64,000 nt of DNA from Arthrobacter alpinus (GCF_001445575.1 NZ_CP013200.1:496001-560000), one strand, 5' to 3'; positions 44,445 to 64,000 are shown, counted from the first letter of the stretch. Numbers and translations are program-made. Notes: generated by a model from the letters alone, not told the origin.

Positions 44445-44496
44445 ATCCGTGACAAAAGGTCGCTTTCGCAGCTCATAGCGACCTTTTGTCACGGAT
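44445..44496. repeat. Perfect 20-bp inverted repeat in a divergent promoter region
   Basis: ATCCGTGACAAAAGGTCGCT (44445-44464) is the exact reverse complement of 44477-44496, with a 12-nt loop. It lies between rpsF and jetA, which are divergently transcribed, so it is not at the end of any visible gene. It resembles the hairpin at 28627-28683 in architecture but not sequence. It may be a dispersed palindromic element or a small RNA terminator. Confidence 0.8.
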
Positions 44497-44620
44497 GAAT
44501 GCAACGAACAGCGAACGTCACGCTCGGACTGGACGGGGAACCGGCAGAAATAGCCCCGCTATGCCTTAAAATGGAAGTAATCCAGTCTCCCTTTTAAGAA
44601 GTTTGCCGAAAGGCCCCGCT

Positions 44621-46069
44621 ATGCGCTCCACTGACAACGCCGTTGCACAGTGGCATGCGCAAAAACAGCTGCGGTTGAGCCCGGCCTGGAAGTTACTTCA
44701 GGGCGCCCCCTGGACTCTGGCATTCCTGCGCGCGGAGTTCACCGCCACCACGCAACGCGTGCCCCTTGAGGAGTTCCACGCCGATCTGGCGGACTTCATG
44801 AAGGAACTGCGGGAGGAAAACCTCAGCCTCAATGAGGCGTGGCAGGCCTCCCACTACGCAGACTCCTGGGTCCGCAGCCAATTCTTGGCACGGCCCATGG
44901 TGGACGGCAAGTTCCACTACGAACCCACGGCGGCCACGGCACGCGTGCTGGCCTTCATTGACACCTTGGGCGGGCGTCACACCAACTTGAACAGCTCGCG
45001 TCTGAGCACCTTGCTGAACAGCATTGAGACGCTGTCGTTGCAAAGCGATCCCAACCCGGAGTCCCGCATTGCCGCCCTCGAAGCGGAAATCCTGGACCGG
45101 CAACGGGAGATCACAGCACTGAAGAACGGCGCCAACCCGGCAGTGCTTTCCAACGATTCGGCCGTTGCTGCCACTCGCAGCGTGCTTGATCTGGCTGCCA
45201 GTCTGCCTGCGGATTTCAAGCGAATGCGCGACGGCGTCGAGGTCATGTTGCACTCGATCCGCACCGAAATCATGGAATCCTCCCTATCCAAGGGTGTTGC
45301 CGTGGGTCAGGTGCTGGCCGGTGATAAGGCCCTTCGCGGGACCGCCGAAGGTGAAACGTTCCGCGGCTTCACCGAATTCCTCAATGACCCGGTGCAACAG
45401 GCCCGGTTCCGGCAATCCGTCAATGAGGTGCTGGAACGGGACTTCACGGATGCGCTTACTGCCGAGGAGCGCAACAACCTGGCCTCACTGGTTCGGGAGA
45501 TGCGTCGGCAGGCTGGCGAAGTCCACGCCATCTACGGACGCCTGTCCGAGAGCCTGCACGCCTATGTCCAGTCCGCCGAGTTCCAAGAATCAGTGCTGCT
45601 GCGTAAAGCCATCCATGCCGCAGAACTGGCGGTGGCCACGGCGCCGCTGGTATCTCGGACGCCCGTGGTGGCGCCGCTGCTGTACTCCCCCAACTTTGAA
45701 ACCTTGGCCGGGCTGGGAATCTTCAACCCAGAGGACCATGTGCCGCCACCCAAGCTGGCCGCCCCGCCTGCATTAAGTGATGCCGATATCCACCGCACTC
45801 CCTCCACACCGGCGCCGGATATGCCCAAGCTGCTGGCCGCCGTCGAACATGCCAGGGAAACACGAAACGGTACTGCCACCTTGGCCGACGTCTACACATC
45901 CCTGCCGGCGGAGCTCCAGCACATCAACACAATTCGCGGGCTAATCCTGGCGGCGCGCGGTTCCAGCAACAGCATCGACCCGGACCGCACCGAAACACTG
46001 ACATTCACACAGATCGACGGGACCACGCGCACCGCAACTGTCCCCCTGTTCACCTTCACGAAGGACTAA
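44621..46069 (+). CDS. jetA: Wadjet component JetA (DUF3375), MksF/kleisin-like
   Basis: The 482-residue protein matches DUF3375: it begins with ALARMs of the family such as LRLSPAWKLLQGAPWTLAFL, has YADSWVRSQFLARPM and the FRGFTEFLNDPVQQARF segment near residue 245, and a central coiled region. JetA is the kleisin-like subunit of the Wadjet SMC complex that senses and restrains plasmid DNA. ATG 44621 has AAAGG 8 nt upstream. jetB follows after 6 nt. The sequence GCCCCGCTATGC that contains the start codon is repeated 60 bp upstream (44553-44564). Confidence 0.9.
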   Translation: MRSTDNAVAQWHAQKQLRLSPAWKLLQGAPWTLAFLRAEFTATTQRVPLEEFHADLADFMKELREENLSLNEAWQASHYADSWVRSQFLARPMVDGKFHYEPTAATARVLAFIDTLGGRHTNLNSSRLSTLLNSIETLSLQSDPNPESRIAALEAEILDRQREITALKNGANPAVLSNDSAVAATRSVLDLAASLPADFKRMRDGVEVMLHSIRTEIMESSLSKGVAVGQVLAGDKALRGTAEGETFRGFTEFLNDPVQQARFRQSVNEVLERDFTDALTAEERNNLASLVREMRRQAGEVHAIYGRLSESLHAYVQSAEFQESVLLRKAIHAAELAVATAPLVSRTPVVAPLLYSPNFETLAGLGIFNPEDHVPPPKLAAPPALSDADIHRTPSTPAPDMPKLLAAVEHARETRNGTATLADVYTSLPAELQHINTIRGLILAARGSSNSIDPDRTETLTFTQIDGTTRTATVPLFTFTKD

Positions 46070-46075
46070 AGCACC

Positions 46076-46738
46076 ATGAGCACCGAGCGCACACTCTTTC
46101 CCGGCGATACCGGCTCTTTCCCGCTGGACATGCGTCAGGCGCTGGTGCGGCTGCTGCGCGGACCTTACATTGACGGGACGGCCGATCCGGCGCTGTGGAC
46201 AACCATCCTCACGCATGCGGTCTCGCTGCAGCAGTACCTGAGCGAGATCTTCTTGCTGTTGAGCGTTGATACTGAGCGCAAGATCGCACTGCTCGCTCCC
46301 GCCGAGATGGACGCCGTTCACACGCAGCCGATCGTCGCCAGGAAGCCGCTGCGCCGTGAGGAGACGCTGCTGGCGCTGCGCCTGCGGGTATTGCTGGACA
46401 GGCATGCAGGTTCGGGAACAGATGTGAGCATTTCCCGCGATGGTGCGCGTGAGATTCTGGCCGAGCATCGCCAGCCCGGCGCCGTTGATGACAAGCGCAT
46501 GGATGAGCAGACCGACGCTGCGCTGGCCAGGCTACTGAATCTCAAGCTGATCCTGCCTACCGAGCTCCCCCACGAATACCGGGTCAGCAACGCCCTGGCA
46601 CTGGCGCTGCCGTTCGATTCCATTGAACAGATTCCGGCCTATCTGGCCGCCCTGGATGCGGGCACCCAGAACGAACCCTTTGATCTGGACCCTGACCACC
46701 CCGATGATACGAACCAACCTCTGCAGGAGATCTTCTAA
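46076..46738 (+). CDS. jetB: Wadjet component JetB (DUF4194), MksE/KITE-like
   Basis: The 220-residue protein fits DUF4194: a winged-helix-type helical pattern, KPLRREETLLALRLRVLLDR near residue 83, and the acidic C-terminus DLDPDHPDDTNQPLQEIF. JetB is the KITE-like subunit that bridges JetA and JetC. Its TAA is directly followed by the jetC GTG, and AGGAG for jetC lies within its last codons, showing tight coupling. Confidence 0.9.
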   Translation: MSTERTLFPGDTGSFPLDMRQALVRLLRGPYIDGTADPALWTTILTHAVSLQQYLSEIFLLLSVDTERKIALLAPAEMDAVHTQPIVARKPLRREETLLALRLRVLLDRHAGSGTDVSISRDGAREILAEHRQPGAVDDKRMDEQTDAALARLLNLKLILPTELPHEYRVSNALALALPFDSIEQIPAYLAALDAGTQNEPFDLDPDHPDDTNQPLQEIF

Positions 46739-49700
46739 GTGAGCATTGCAACCACCCTGCCCATCGGCGAAGAACTCAACCCCGGACAGTTCCGGCTGAG
46801 CCAGATCCAAATTATCAACTGGGGAACCTTCCATGGACGCCACAGCATGTATGTGGACCGCGCCGGCACCTTGCTCACGGGCCATCCGGGCGTGGGAAAG
46901 TCCACCCTCTTTGATGGCATCCAGCACATCTTCTACGCTGCTCCGCGCCTGAATGAGTCTGCGCACGACGCCTCCAACCGTAAGGACCGCCGCACCACGT
47001 TTAGCTATATGCGCGGGCGCAAGATCAAGACGGCCGACGGCGTTGAGTACCAACGTCCCAGCGCCACCTGGAGCGCCACGGCCTTGGTCTTCGAAGACGG
47101 TTTGGGCCGTCACGTCACCATTGCGGCGCTCTTTGATCTGCCTGCGAACGGACTTGAGGGTCAGGTAGGTAAGCACTATCTGATTCACAACAAGCCCTTG
47201 GACACCGAGGCGTTGGAGAAGCACGGCAGCCGCCGCTTTTCGCCGTCGTCCCTGCACGCCGCGCTGCCCGGAGCCGAGGCCTTCGATGTCCACAAGACCT
47301 TTGCCGAGCGCTTCCGGCGCAAGCTGGGCATCCACAATGACAAAGCTTTCAGCTTGCTACGTACCCTGCAAAACGGCAAGGGCTTGGACAAGGGTGTGAA
47401 TCGATTCTTCCGCTACGAGGTGCTGGACAAGCCGGCCACCCTGAGCGCAGCTGCTGCTGCCGTGGAGGACTTCAGCCACCTGAGCGGAATCTACCGCCAG
47501 CTCGAGGACGCCCGCGGCCAGCGCGATGCGCTGGCTCCCGTGCCGGAACTGCACCAAAAACTACGTGAGCTAGGCCAACAGCATAACCGCACAGTTGAGC
47601 TAAAAAACATTCAGTTACCCTTGCTGCGCCAGCAGTTCCAAAGCGAGTTGTTGGCTGCTCGGGCGGTTGCGCTGACGGAAGCGAAGACGCTGAAGCAGGT
47701 AGAGATCGTCTCCGCCACACACGCCAAGGACGCCCTGAGTGAAACCGTGGCGGCGCTGGCCAGCCAGCATGCCAGCCACGGTGGGCAGGCTATTGACGGC
47801 TTGGAAAAGGACATTCGGGCTGGCAAGCGCGAGCTAGCAGAGCGGACGCGCATTGAAGCTGCCGTGCGGGATGATCTCGACGGCGCCGGACTCGTCTATG
47901 ACTGGAGTGCGCAGGGCCTTGCCGGCGCCCGCGCGGGTGCGGCAGCCGGCGTCGACCATCAACAGCAGGAGACCGCTTCAGCGCGTGCCCTCGAGTACCA
48001 GGCTGTGGCGACCAGTGTAAACGTCAAGGCGCAAGAGGCTGCACTACGGGCTGAAATTGCTTCCTACCAACGCCGCGGCTCCAACATTGACTCGCGCAGT
48101 GCTGCCGCCCGCCGCGCCATTTGCGCCGCAACCGGTTTGGACATTGAAGACATGCCGTTTGCTGGTGAACTGGTGGATATTGGCAGCGAGCACAGCGCTT
48201 GGCGGCCGGCAGCGGAGAAGGTGCTCCGATCGCTGGCTACCACGTTGTTGGTCCGCGGCGCCGATATTGGCGCAGTGACAACTGCCATCAACTCTCTTGA
48301 CGGACACGGCAAGTTGCGCTGGATCAACCTGGGTATTCCCGCGAAGCCGGCCAAGGCAGGACGTGCGCATCTTGTCACGAAACTTGATTTTCACGCCTCC
48401 GACGCCGGATCATGGCTTCGCGAGAAGATCGCCAGCGACTTTGCCTTCACCTGTGTGGACGACGATGCAGCACTGCATGATCATGTGAAGGCGGTTTCTC
48501 GGACCGGGACCCTGAAGCTCAGCTCTTCTCTGTTTGAGCGGGACACCCGCACCATCAATCCCTCCGATTACTTGCTCGGCTTCAACAATGTGGCCAAGAT
48601 TGCTGAACTGGAAGAGCAAGCACGGCTCCTCGCTGCCGAGCAGGCAGCCGCGGAAGCATCGGCCACGCAGAGCAGCTTGGCCAAGGACTCCTCAGCACGC
48701 AGGTTGGCCACCCTGAAGCGAATTGCCGAAGACGACAGGAGCTTCGAGCAGCTGGATTCGGCCGGGCTTGCTGTGTCTTTGGCGGGGTTGACGGCAACAT
48801 TAGAGCAGACCATTGCAGGCAGCACCACCCTGGCGCAGCTGAGGGATTCCCTCACCACCGCCCAAACTGAACTCGAGGCTGCCGTGGGCCGGGTAGCGGT
48901 GCTGCACCATGACCTCTCCAGTATCGAGAAGGATCTGACTTCCGCCCAAGACGTACTGGCTGGGGGCGTTCCTGGAAGCGCTGCCGAGGAATGGGCTCAG
49001 GAGGCCTTTGCCCCCTATCTGAGCGACGGCGACCCTGCCACCTTGGACGAGCTGGAGGTGCTGCTGAGCCATGTCGCTGTGGACCTGGGTGAGCGCATCG
49101 CCACCATCAAGGAGCGCCAGTTCCGCGCGGAAGGCGCACTGACCGAAATCTTCAAGGCCTTTGCCCGCCAGTTTGGCCCGTCCATGAGCGCAAGCCATGG
49201 CACAGGCGCCGAGGCTGCACCTCATTACGAAGAGTTGTATGCGCGAATCGTTTCCGACGGACTGCCGCAGCGCCAAGACGAGTTCAAGGAATACTTCAAC
49301 AACCGCTCCTACGAACGCTTTTCTGACCTCTTGCAACTACTCGAGGAAGAACGCAGGTCCATTGAGGAGCGCATCCTGCCACTAAACCAAATCCTGGAGG
49401 ATGTTCCCTTCGAAAAGGGAAGCAGACTGCGATTGGAGGTCAAGACCAGCATTCCTGACGAGGCCCGGGTATTCCGCCAAGAACTCAAGGAGGCACTGGG
49501 CAACGCTTACACGCAGGCCACCGAGGAAACGATGGCTTCCAGTTATCAGCAACTTGAGCGCCTGGTCAATGCCTTGGCAGACCCTGCGTTGGCCCATTGG
49601 GCAGACACCGTGCTGGACGTGCGTCAGCATGTCACCATCAGCTGCAACGAACACCGGCCCAACGGGGAGGTTGAGACGGGACTCGAGCCCGGCACACTCT

Positions 49701-50032
49701 CCGGCGGTGAGGGTCAGCGCTTCACCTCCTTCATTATGGGTGCAGCTTTGGCCTACCAGCTGGGGATCGATGTTCAGGGATACAGCACCTATGGGACCGT
49801 CATGATCGATGAGGCTTTCATACAGGCCAACTCCGAGTACGCCGGAGCCGGCATCAATGCGCTGCAAGAGTTCGGCTTCCAGCTCCTACTGGCTGCCCCT
49901 GAGGACAAGGTGGACCTGTCCAGGCACCTAGGATCAGTCACGGACATCATCAAGCACCCACAGGCCAACGTCTCGGGCTTTGTCTCCACGGGTCAGTCCC
50001 CGGCAACCGCCACCGACATCATCCTCCGCTAA
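46739..50032 (+). CDS. jetC: Wadjet component JetC, SMC/MukB-like ATPase
   Basis: The 1097-residue protein is a JetC/MksB-type SMC ATPase. Walker A is GHPGVGKSTLFDGIQ near residue 50; long coiled-coil arms follow (about residues 225-420 and 590-830, rich in Ala, Glu and Lys), with a hinge-like region around residues 455-590; the ABC signature LSGGEGQRFTSF is near residue 987 and Walker B TVMIDEAFIQAN near 1020. Loop extrusion by JetABC activates the nuclease JetD to cut plasmids. Here no jetD (toprim/DUF2220 type) follows: rDNA-repeat sequence begins about 12 nt after the stop. Start is GTG 46739. Confidence 0.92.
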   Translation: MSIATTLPIGEELNPGQFRLSQIQIINWGTFHGRHSMYVDRAGTLLTGHPGVGKSTLFDGIQHIFYAAPRLNESAHDASNRKDRRTTFSYMRGRKIKTADGVEYQRPSATWSATALVFEDGLGRHVTIAALFDLPANGLEGQVGKHYLIHNKPLDTEALEKHGSRRFSPSSLHAALPGAEAFDVHKTFAERFRRKLGIHNDKAFSLLRTLQNGKGLDKGVNRFFRYEVLDKPATLSAAAAAVEDFSHLSGIYRQLEDARGQRDALAPVPELHQKLRELGQQHNRTVELKNIQLPLLRQQFQSELLAARAVALTEAKTLKQVEIVSATHAKDALSETVAALASQHASHGGQAIDGLEKDIRAGKRELAERTRIEAAVRDDLDGAGLVYDWSAQGLAGARAGAAAGVDHQQQETASARALEYQAVATSVNVKAQEAALRAEIASYQRRGSNIDSRSAAARRAICAATGLDIEDMPFAGELVDIGSEHSAWRPAAEKVLRSLATTLLVRGADIGAVTTAINSLDGHGKLRWINLGIPAKPAKAGRAHLVTKLDFHASDAGSWLREKIASDFAFTCVDDDAALHDHVKAVSRTGTLKLSSSLFERDTRTINPSDYLLGFNNVAKIAELEEQARLLAAEQAAAEASATQSSLAKDSSARRLATLKRIAEDDRSFEQLDSAGLAVSLAGLTATLEQTIAGSTTLAQLRDSLTTAQTELEAAVGRVAVLHHDLSSIEKDLTSAQDVLAGGVPGSAAEEWAQEAFAPYLSDGDPATLDELEVLLSHVAVDLGERIATIKERQFRAEGALTEIFKAFARQFGPSMSASHGTGAEAAPHYEELYARIVSDGLPQRQDEFKEYFNNRSYERFSDLLQLLEEERRSIEERILPLNQILEDVPFEKGSRLRLEVKTSIPDEARVFRQELKEALGNAYTQATEETMASSYQQLERLVNALADPALAHWADTVLDVRQHVTISCNEHRPNGEVETGLEPGTLSGGEGQRFTSFIMGAALAYQLGIDVQGYSTYGTVMIDEAFIQANSEYAGAGINALQEFGFQLLLAAPEDKVDLSRHLGSVTDIIKHPQANVSGFVSTGQSPATATDIILR

Positions 50033-50289
50033 GGCGCACCTGGGTGGTGCCGGCGAAGCCGGTGCCGCCCTTCTGGTGCGGTGCCGGTGGTGGGGTAGCT
50101 GCTGTGGGGTGAGCAGAGCGGCTTTAAACAGTGGTGGCCACCCGGGGTGGGGGTGGCCTTGAATAGTGGTGTTGGGGGTGCGTAGGGGTTTTGCTCGTCG
50201 TGAGCTCTAGGGCCCGGGGCTTTGCGTGAAAGTCGTTCCGTGAAATAAGGGGTGTCATGTTCCGTGAAAAGAGGGGTGTTAAATGTGGG
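50033..50289. other. Junction between jetC and the rDNA array
   Basis: From about 50044 this 257-nt stretch matches the spacer found at about 56869-57000 and 63602-63733 in the other units. It diverges after about 50172, where a unit-1-specific segment contains two direct repeats of about 21 bp (GTTCCGTGAAA..GGGGTGT at 50235-50255 and 50259-50279). No remnant of a jetD frame is visible. Confidence 0.75.
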
Positions 50290-50336
50290 GAGGCCCCACA
50301 CCAGTGTTGGTGTGGGGCCTCGACCCTTTTTTACGT
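50290..50336. terminator. rRNA unit 1 / jetC terminator hairpin
   Basis: A perfect 14-bp stem (50290-50303 with 50308-50321, loop GTGT) is followed on the plus strand by GACCC and six T. The T tract serves plus-strand transcription (jetC); on the minus strand the same stem follows 5S rRNA after an A tract. It may act on both converging transcripts. Confidence 0.8.
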
Positions 50337-50340
50337 GTTG

Positions 50341-50457
50341 TCCGGCGGTGTCCTACTCTCCCACATCCTCACGAATGCAGTACCATCGGCGCTGTGGGTC
50401 TTAGCTTCCGGGTTCGGAATGGGACCGGGCGTTTCCCCCACGCTATGACCACCGTAA
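50341..50457 (-). rRNA. rrf: 5S ribosomal RNA, unit 1
   Basis: The minus-strand sequence GTTACGGTGGTCATAGCG through GAGTAGGACACCGCCGGA is a complete 5S rRNA; the two ends pair as expected. It is the last gene of an operon in 16S-23S-5S order. Ends are set by the terminal stem and are accurate to a few bases. Confidence 0.95.
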
Positions 50458-50650
50458 CTCGTTCCCCAGTTCCAGTTTCCTGGTTGGGTGGCTTGTTGGG
50501 TGTTCTTGTTATGGAACAACAGTATTTTATTATACAGGCTCTTCGTGTTTCTCTTTTCACCAGGAACTGGTGGGTAGAGTCACAGTAAAGGAACCTGTTT
50601 TTTTGGTTTCAACTTAACAAATCCTTGATGGGTTTGTTGGTTGGGAACCA

Positions 50651-50668
50651 CATAGTGAACGCGAGCAT
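50651..50668 (-). other. 23S 3'-flank processing strand, unit 1
   Basis: This 18-nt sequence is the exact reverse complement of 54036-54053 on the 5' side of the 23S gene. In the precursor they form the long stem flanking 23S that RNase III-type processing cuts. The same pair occurs in unit 2. Confidence 0.8.
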
Positions 50669-50694
50669 ACTCATGTCATATAAGAGTGTGTGTG

Positions 50695-55969
<5,275 letters not shown>

Positions 55970-57028
55970 ACTAAACAGACACACACAATCACACCGGAAA
56001 AAGGTAATGAAAGCATGCACTAAATTCGAAACCAGCTAAACGATCATGCATCACCACAGGGGCGGCAACACACAACCAAATAACCAATTCAATATAAATA
56101 AATTGGTATCAATAAAACTTGGCACACTATTGAGTTCTCAAACAACAACCACACTCAGCCAACACATACACAAACCAAACAGTCCGTGATGATCAGTGCC
56201 GAGGCAACTTTTCAAGCTTACCCGAAACATTTCAACAAAGCAAATCCACTAAACCGTGAACCACACCATCAAAACATGAGAAGTAAACCGGCAAAACCGG
56301 CCACAAAACTCGGGCTTATCGTTCCCCCATCAACCGGGGCAACTCGAAAAACAATACACACCTTTGACCCTCAACACCAACTCCAAACACCGTGACCCCT
56401 ACCACCTCTCGCAGAGCCGATCTGAACTAGCGCCGGCACCAGCTCAAACCACACCTTGTTCCGGGCGATTCTTTCGCTGGCTTCGGACGAGTTCAGCCCA
56501 CGACGCAACACGCACTGCATGGCTCTGCTGCGAGCTCACGCACTGACACCAGGATCATGCAAACCCCCTAAACATCAGAGCATGCCAGCTCACCCCATTG
56601 CTCAGCACCACAACCTACAGCGGTCCTCAGAGAGCCCTGCACCAAAGGAGCCCCCGGCATGACCGCCCTTCATCATGGGATCCAGGAAGTAAATGCCCTG
56701 TCCCATGACGGCAACCACCAGCTCCCGGCCAGGTATCCCTTAACAGCGATCAAAACCTACCCACCATCAGGATCCGGGCGAGGGGTTAGCAACCCGCCTC
56801 AAACGCTAAACCAGCCCCTTGGCCGGCCTTAGCTGCTGGTCGCTAAGCAATGGCGGCCTCCTGGTTGGTGGTGCCGGCGAAGCCGGTGCCGCCCTTCTGG
56901 TGCGGTGCCGGTGGTGGGGTAGCTGCTGCTGGGGTGAGCAGAGCGGCTTTAAACAGTGGTGGCCACCCGGGGTGGGGGTGGCCTTGAATAGTGGTGTTGT
57001 GGTTGTGGTTGTGGGTGTTAAATGTGGG
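55970..57028 (-). promoter_or_regulatory. rRNA unit 1 leader and promoter region
   Basis: This roughly 1.06-kb gap carries the unit 1 leader and promoters. The 16S 5' processing strand is at 56119-56132 (TTGGCACACTATTG), pairing with 54195-54208. Candidate minus-strand promoters are TTGCTT, 17 bp, TAAGCT (56243 to 56215) and TTGGTG, 18 bp, TATTGT (56380 to 56351). The right part (about 56560-57000) holds no promoter I can defend and no gene. It is repeated in unit 2. Confidence 0.55.
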
Positions 57029-57067
57029 GAGGCCCCACACCAGTGTTGGTGTGGGGCCTCGACCCTT
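57029..57067. terminator. rRNA unit 2 terminator hairpin
   Basis: The same 14-bp perfect stem as in unit 1 (57029-57060), here followed on the plus strand by GACCC and seven T instead of six. It separates unit 2 5S from the unit 1 promoter region. Confidence 0.8.
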
Positions 57068-57080
57068 TTTTTACGTGTTG

Positions 57081-57197
57081 TCCGGCGGTGTCCTACTCTC
57101 CCACATCCTCACGAATGCAGTACCATCGGCGCTGTGGGTCTTAGCTTCCGGGTTCGGAATGGGACCGGGCGTTTCCCCCACGCTATGACCACCGTAA
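57081..57197 (-). rRNA. rrf: 5S ribosomal RNA, unit 2
   Basis: Identical by reading to unit 1 5S, offset by 6740 nt. Beyond it, the 5S-23S spacer differs from units 1 and 3: it reads GTGCTCTTGGAGCAACAG where those read GTGTTCTTGTTATGGAAC, a 5-nt length difference. Confidence 0.95.
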
Positions 57198-57429
57198 CTC
57201 GTTCCCCAGTTCCAGTTTCCTGGTTGGGTGGCTTGTTGGGTGCTCTTGGAGCAACAGTATTTTATTATACAGGCTCTTCGTGTTTCTCTTTTCACCAGGA
57301 ACTGGTGGGTAGAGTCACAGTAAAGGAACCTGTTTTTTTGGTTTCAACTTAACAAATCCTTGATGGGTTTGTTGGTTGGGAACCACATAGTGAACGCGAG
57401 CATACTCATGTCATATAAGAGTGTGTGTG

Positions 57430-62702
<5,273 letters not shown>

Positions 62703-63761
62703 ACTAAACAGACACACACAATCACACCGGAAAAAGGTAATGAAAGCATGCACTAAATTCGAAACCAGCTAAACGATCATGCATCACCACAGGGGCGGCA
62801 ACACACAACCAAATAACCAATTCAATATAAATAAATTGGTATCAATAAAACTTGGCACACTATTGAGTTCTCAAACAACAACCACACTCAGCCAACACAT
62901 ACACAAACCAAACAGTCCGTGATGATCAGTGCCGAGGCAACTTTTCAAGCTTACCCGAAACATTTCAACAAAGCAAATCCACTAAACCGTGAACCACACC
63001 ATCAAAACATGAGAAGTAAACCGGCAAAACCGGCCACAAAACTCGGGCTTATCGTTCCCCCATCAACCGGGGCAACTCGAAAAACAATACACACCTTTGA
63101 CCCTCAACACCAACTCCAAACACCGTGACCCCTACCACCTCTCGCAGAGCCGATCTGAACTAGCGCCGGCACCAGCTCAAACCACACCTTGTTCCGGGCG
63201 ATTCTTTCGCTGGCTTCGGACGAGTTCAGCCCACGACGCAACACGCACTGCATGGCTCTGCTGCGAGCTCACGCACTGACACCAGGATCATGCAAACCCC
63301 CTAAACATCAGAGCATGCCAGCTCACCCCATTGCTCAGCACCACAACCTACAGCGGTCCTCAGAGAGCCCTGCACCAAAGGAGCCCCCGGCATGACCGCC
63401 CTTCATCATGGGATCCAGGAAGTAAATGCCCTGTCCCATGACGGCAACCACCAGCTCCCGGCCAGGTATCCCTTAACAGCGATCAAAACCTACCCACCAT
63501 CAGGATCCGGGCGAGGGGTTAGCAACCCGCCTCAAACGCTAAACCAGCCCCTTGGCCGGCCTTAGCTGCTGGTCGCTAAGCAATGGCGGCCTCCTGGTTG
63601 GTGGTGCCGGCGAAGCCGGTGCCGCCCTTCTGGTGCGGTGCCGGTGGTGGGGTAGCTGCTGCTGGGGTGAGCAGAGCGGCTTTAAACAGTGGTGGCCACC
63701 CGGGGTGGGGGTGGCCTTGAATAGTGGTGTTGTGGTTGTGGTTGTGGGTGTTAAATGTGGG
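62703..63761 (-). promoter_or_regulatory. rRNA unit 2 leader and promoter region
   Basis: This copy of the 1.06-kb leader region shows no difference from 55970-57028 that I noticed, including the candidate promoters and the 16S processing strand (62852-62865). It lies between unit 2 and the 5S gene of unit 3. Confidence 0.55.
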
Positions 63762-63800
63762 GAGGCCCCACACCAGTGTTGGTGTGGGGCCTCGACCCTT
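63762..63800. terminator. rRNA unit 3 terminator hairpin
   Basis: Third copy of the 14-bp stem (63762-63793), with seven T after it on the plus strand as in unit 2. It shows that at least a third operon lies to the right. Confidence 0.8.
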
Positions 63801-63813
63801 TTTTTACGTGTTG

Positions 63814-63930
63814 TCCGGCGGTGTCCTACTCTCCCACATCCTCACGAATGCAGTACCATCGGCGCTGTGGGTCTTAGCTTCCGGGTTCGGAATGGGACCG
63901 GGCGTTTCCCCCACGCTATGACCACCGTAA
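63814..63930 (-). rRNA. rrf: 5S ribosomal RNA, unit 3
   Basis: Complete 5S gene of a third operon whose 23S and 16S lie beyond the window. The spacer after it (63973 onward) matches unit 1, not unit 2. Confidence 0.95.
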
Positions 63931-64000
63931 CTCGTTCCCCAGTTCCAGTTTCCTGGTTGGGTGGCTTGTTGGGTGTTCTTGTTATGGAACAACAGTATTT

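Overview
The window looks like chromosome of a high-GC actinobacterium of the family Micrococcaceae, most likely Arthrobacter in the broad sense. Reasons: high GC with GTG starts, actinobacterial DnaA boxes (TTGTCCACA / TTATCCACA), an rpsF-ssb-rpsR-rplI-dnaB block whose S18 lacks zinc cysteines, a LAxTG-type sorting motif, and rRNA operons in 16S-23S-5S order without tRNAs in the 16S-23S spacer. I see no transposase, integrase, CRISPR array or tRNA.

Layout. 1-3.7 kb: a 2-oxoacid dehydrogenase operon (E1-alpha, E1-beta, start of E2) behind a striking 42-bp dyad, preceded by a HisC-type aminotransferase. 3.7-6.6 kb: an intergenic repeat cluster, a holin-like membrane protein, and a WXG100-like protein paired with a lipase-like alpha/beta hydrolase. 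6.8-14.5 kb: housekeeping genes (purB, thioesterase, aminotransferase, PTH2-type peptidyl-tRNA hydrolase, rlmN, YdcF, DUF1304). 14.5-22.4 kb: pyruvate:quinone oxidoreductase (poxB), the mannitol PTS (mtlA, mtlD) with its TetR regulator, and the general PTS proteins EI and HPr divergently transcribed. 22.4-26.9 kb: a BNR-repeat protein with a MoaD/ThiS partner, then the copper module csoR-copZ-copA with two CsoR-type operators. 26.9-39.5 kb: two EamA exporters with their neighbouring regulators (CGNR, LysR), an amino-sugar uptake and catabolism cluster (ABC transporter, SIS protein, RpiR regulator, BadF-type kinase), a MATE exporter and small membrane proteins.

39.5-44.2 kb: dnaB, then a gene-poor stretch with about ten DnaA-box-like sites, a truncated LAxTG surface protein with 27-bp repeats, DUF1801, and the ribosomal/ssb operon (rplI, rpsR, ssb, rpsF). 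The rpsF leader can fold so that it hides its own Shine-Dalgarno sequence. 44.6-50.0 kb: a Wadjet (JetABC/MksFEB-type) plasmid-defence operon. The nuclease gene jetD that normally follows jetC is absent: the rDNA repeat begins about a dozen bases after the jetC stop codon.

50.0-64.0 kb: a head-to-tail array of rRNA operons on the minus strand (two complete units of about 6.73 kb and the 5S end of a third), transcribed toward jetC. The units differ at a few spacer positions in a mosaic pattern, which argues for real tandem copies undergoing gene conversion, although assembly error must be excluded. The strongest candidates for follow-up are the jetD-less Wadjet operon abutting the rDNA array, the DnaA-box cluster upstream of dnaB, and the tandem rDNA itself.
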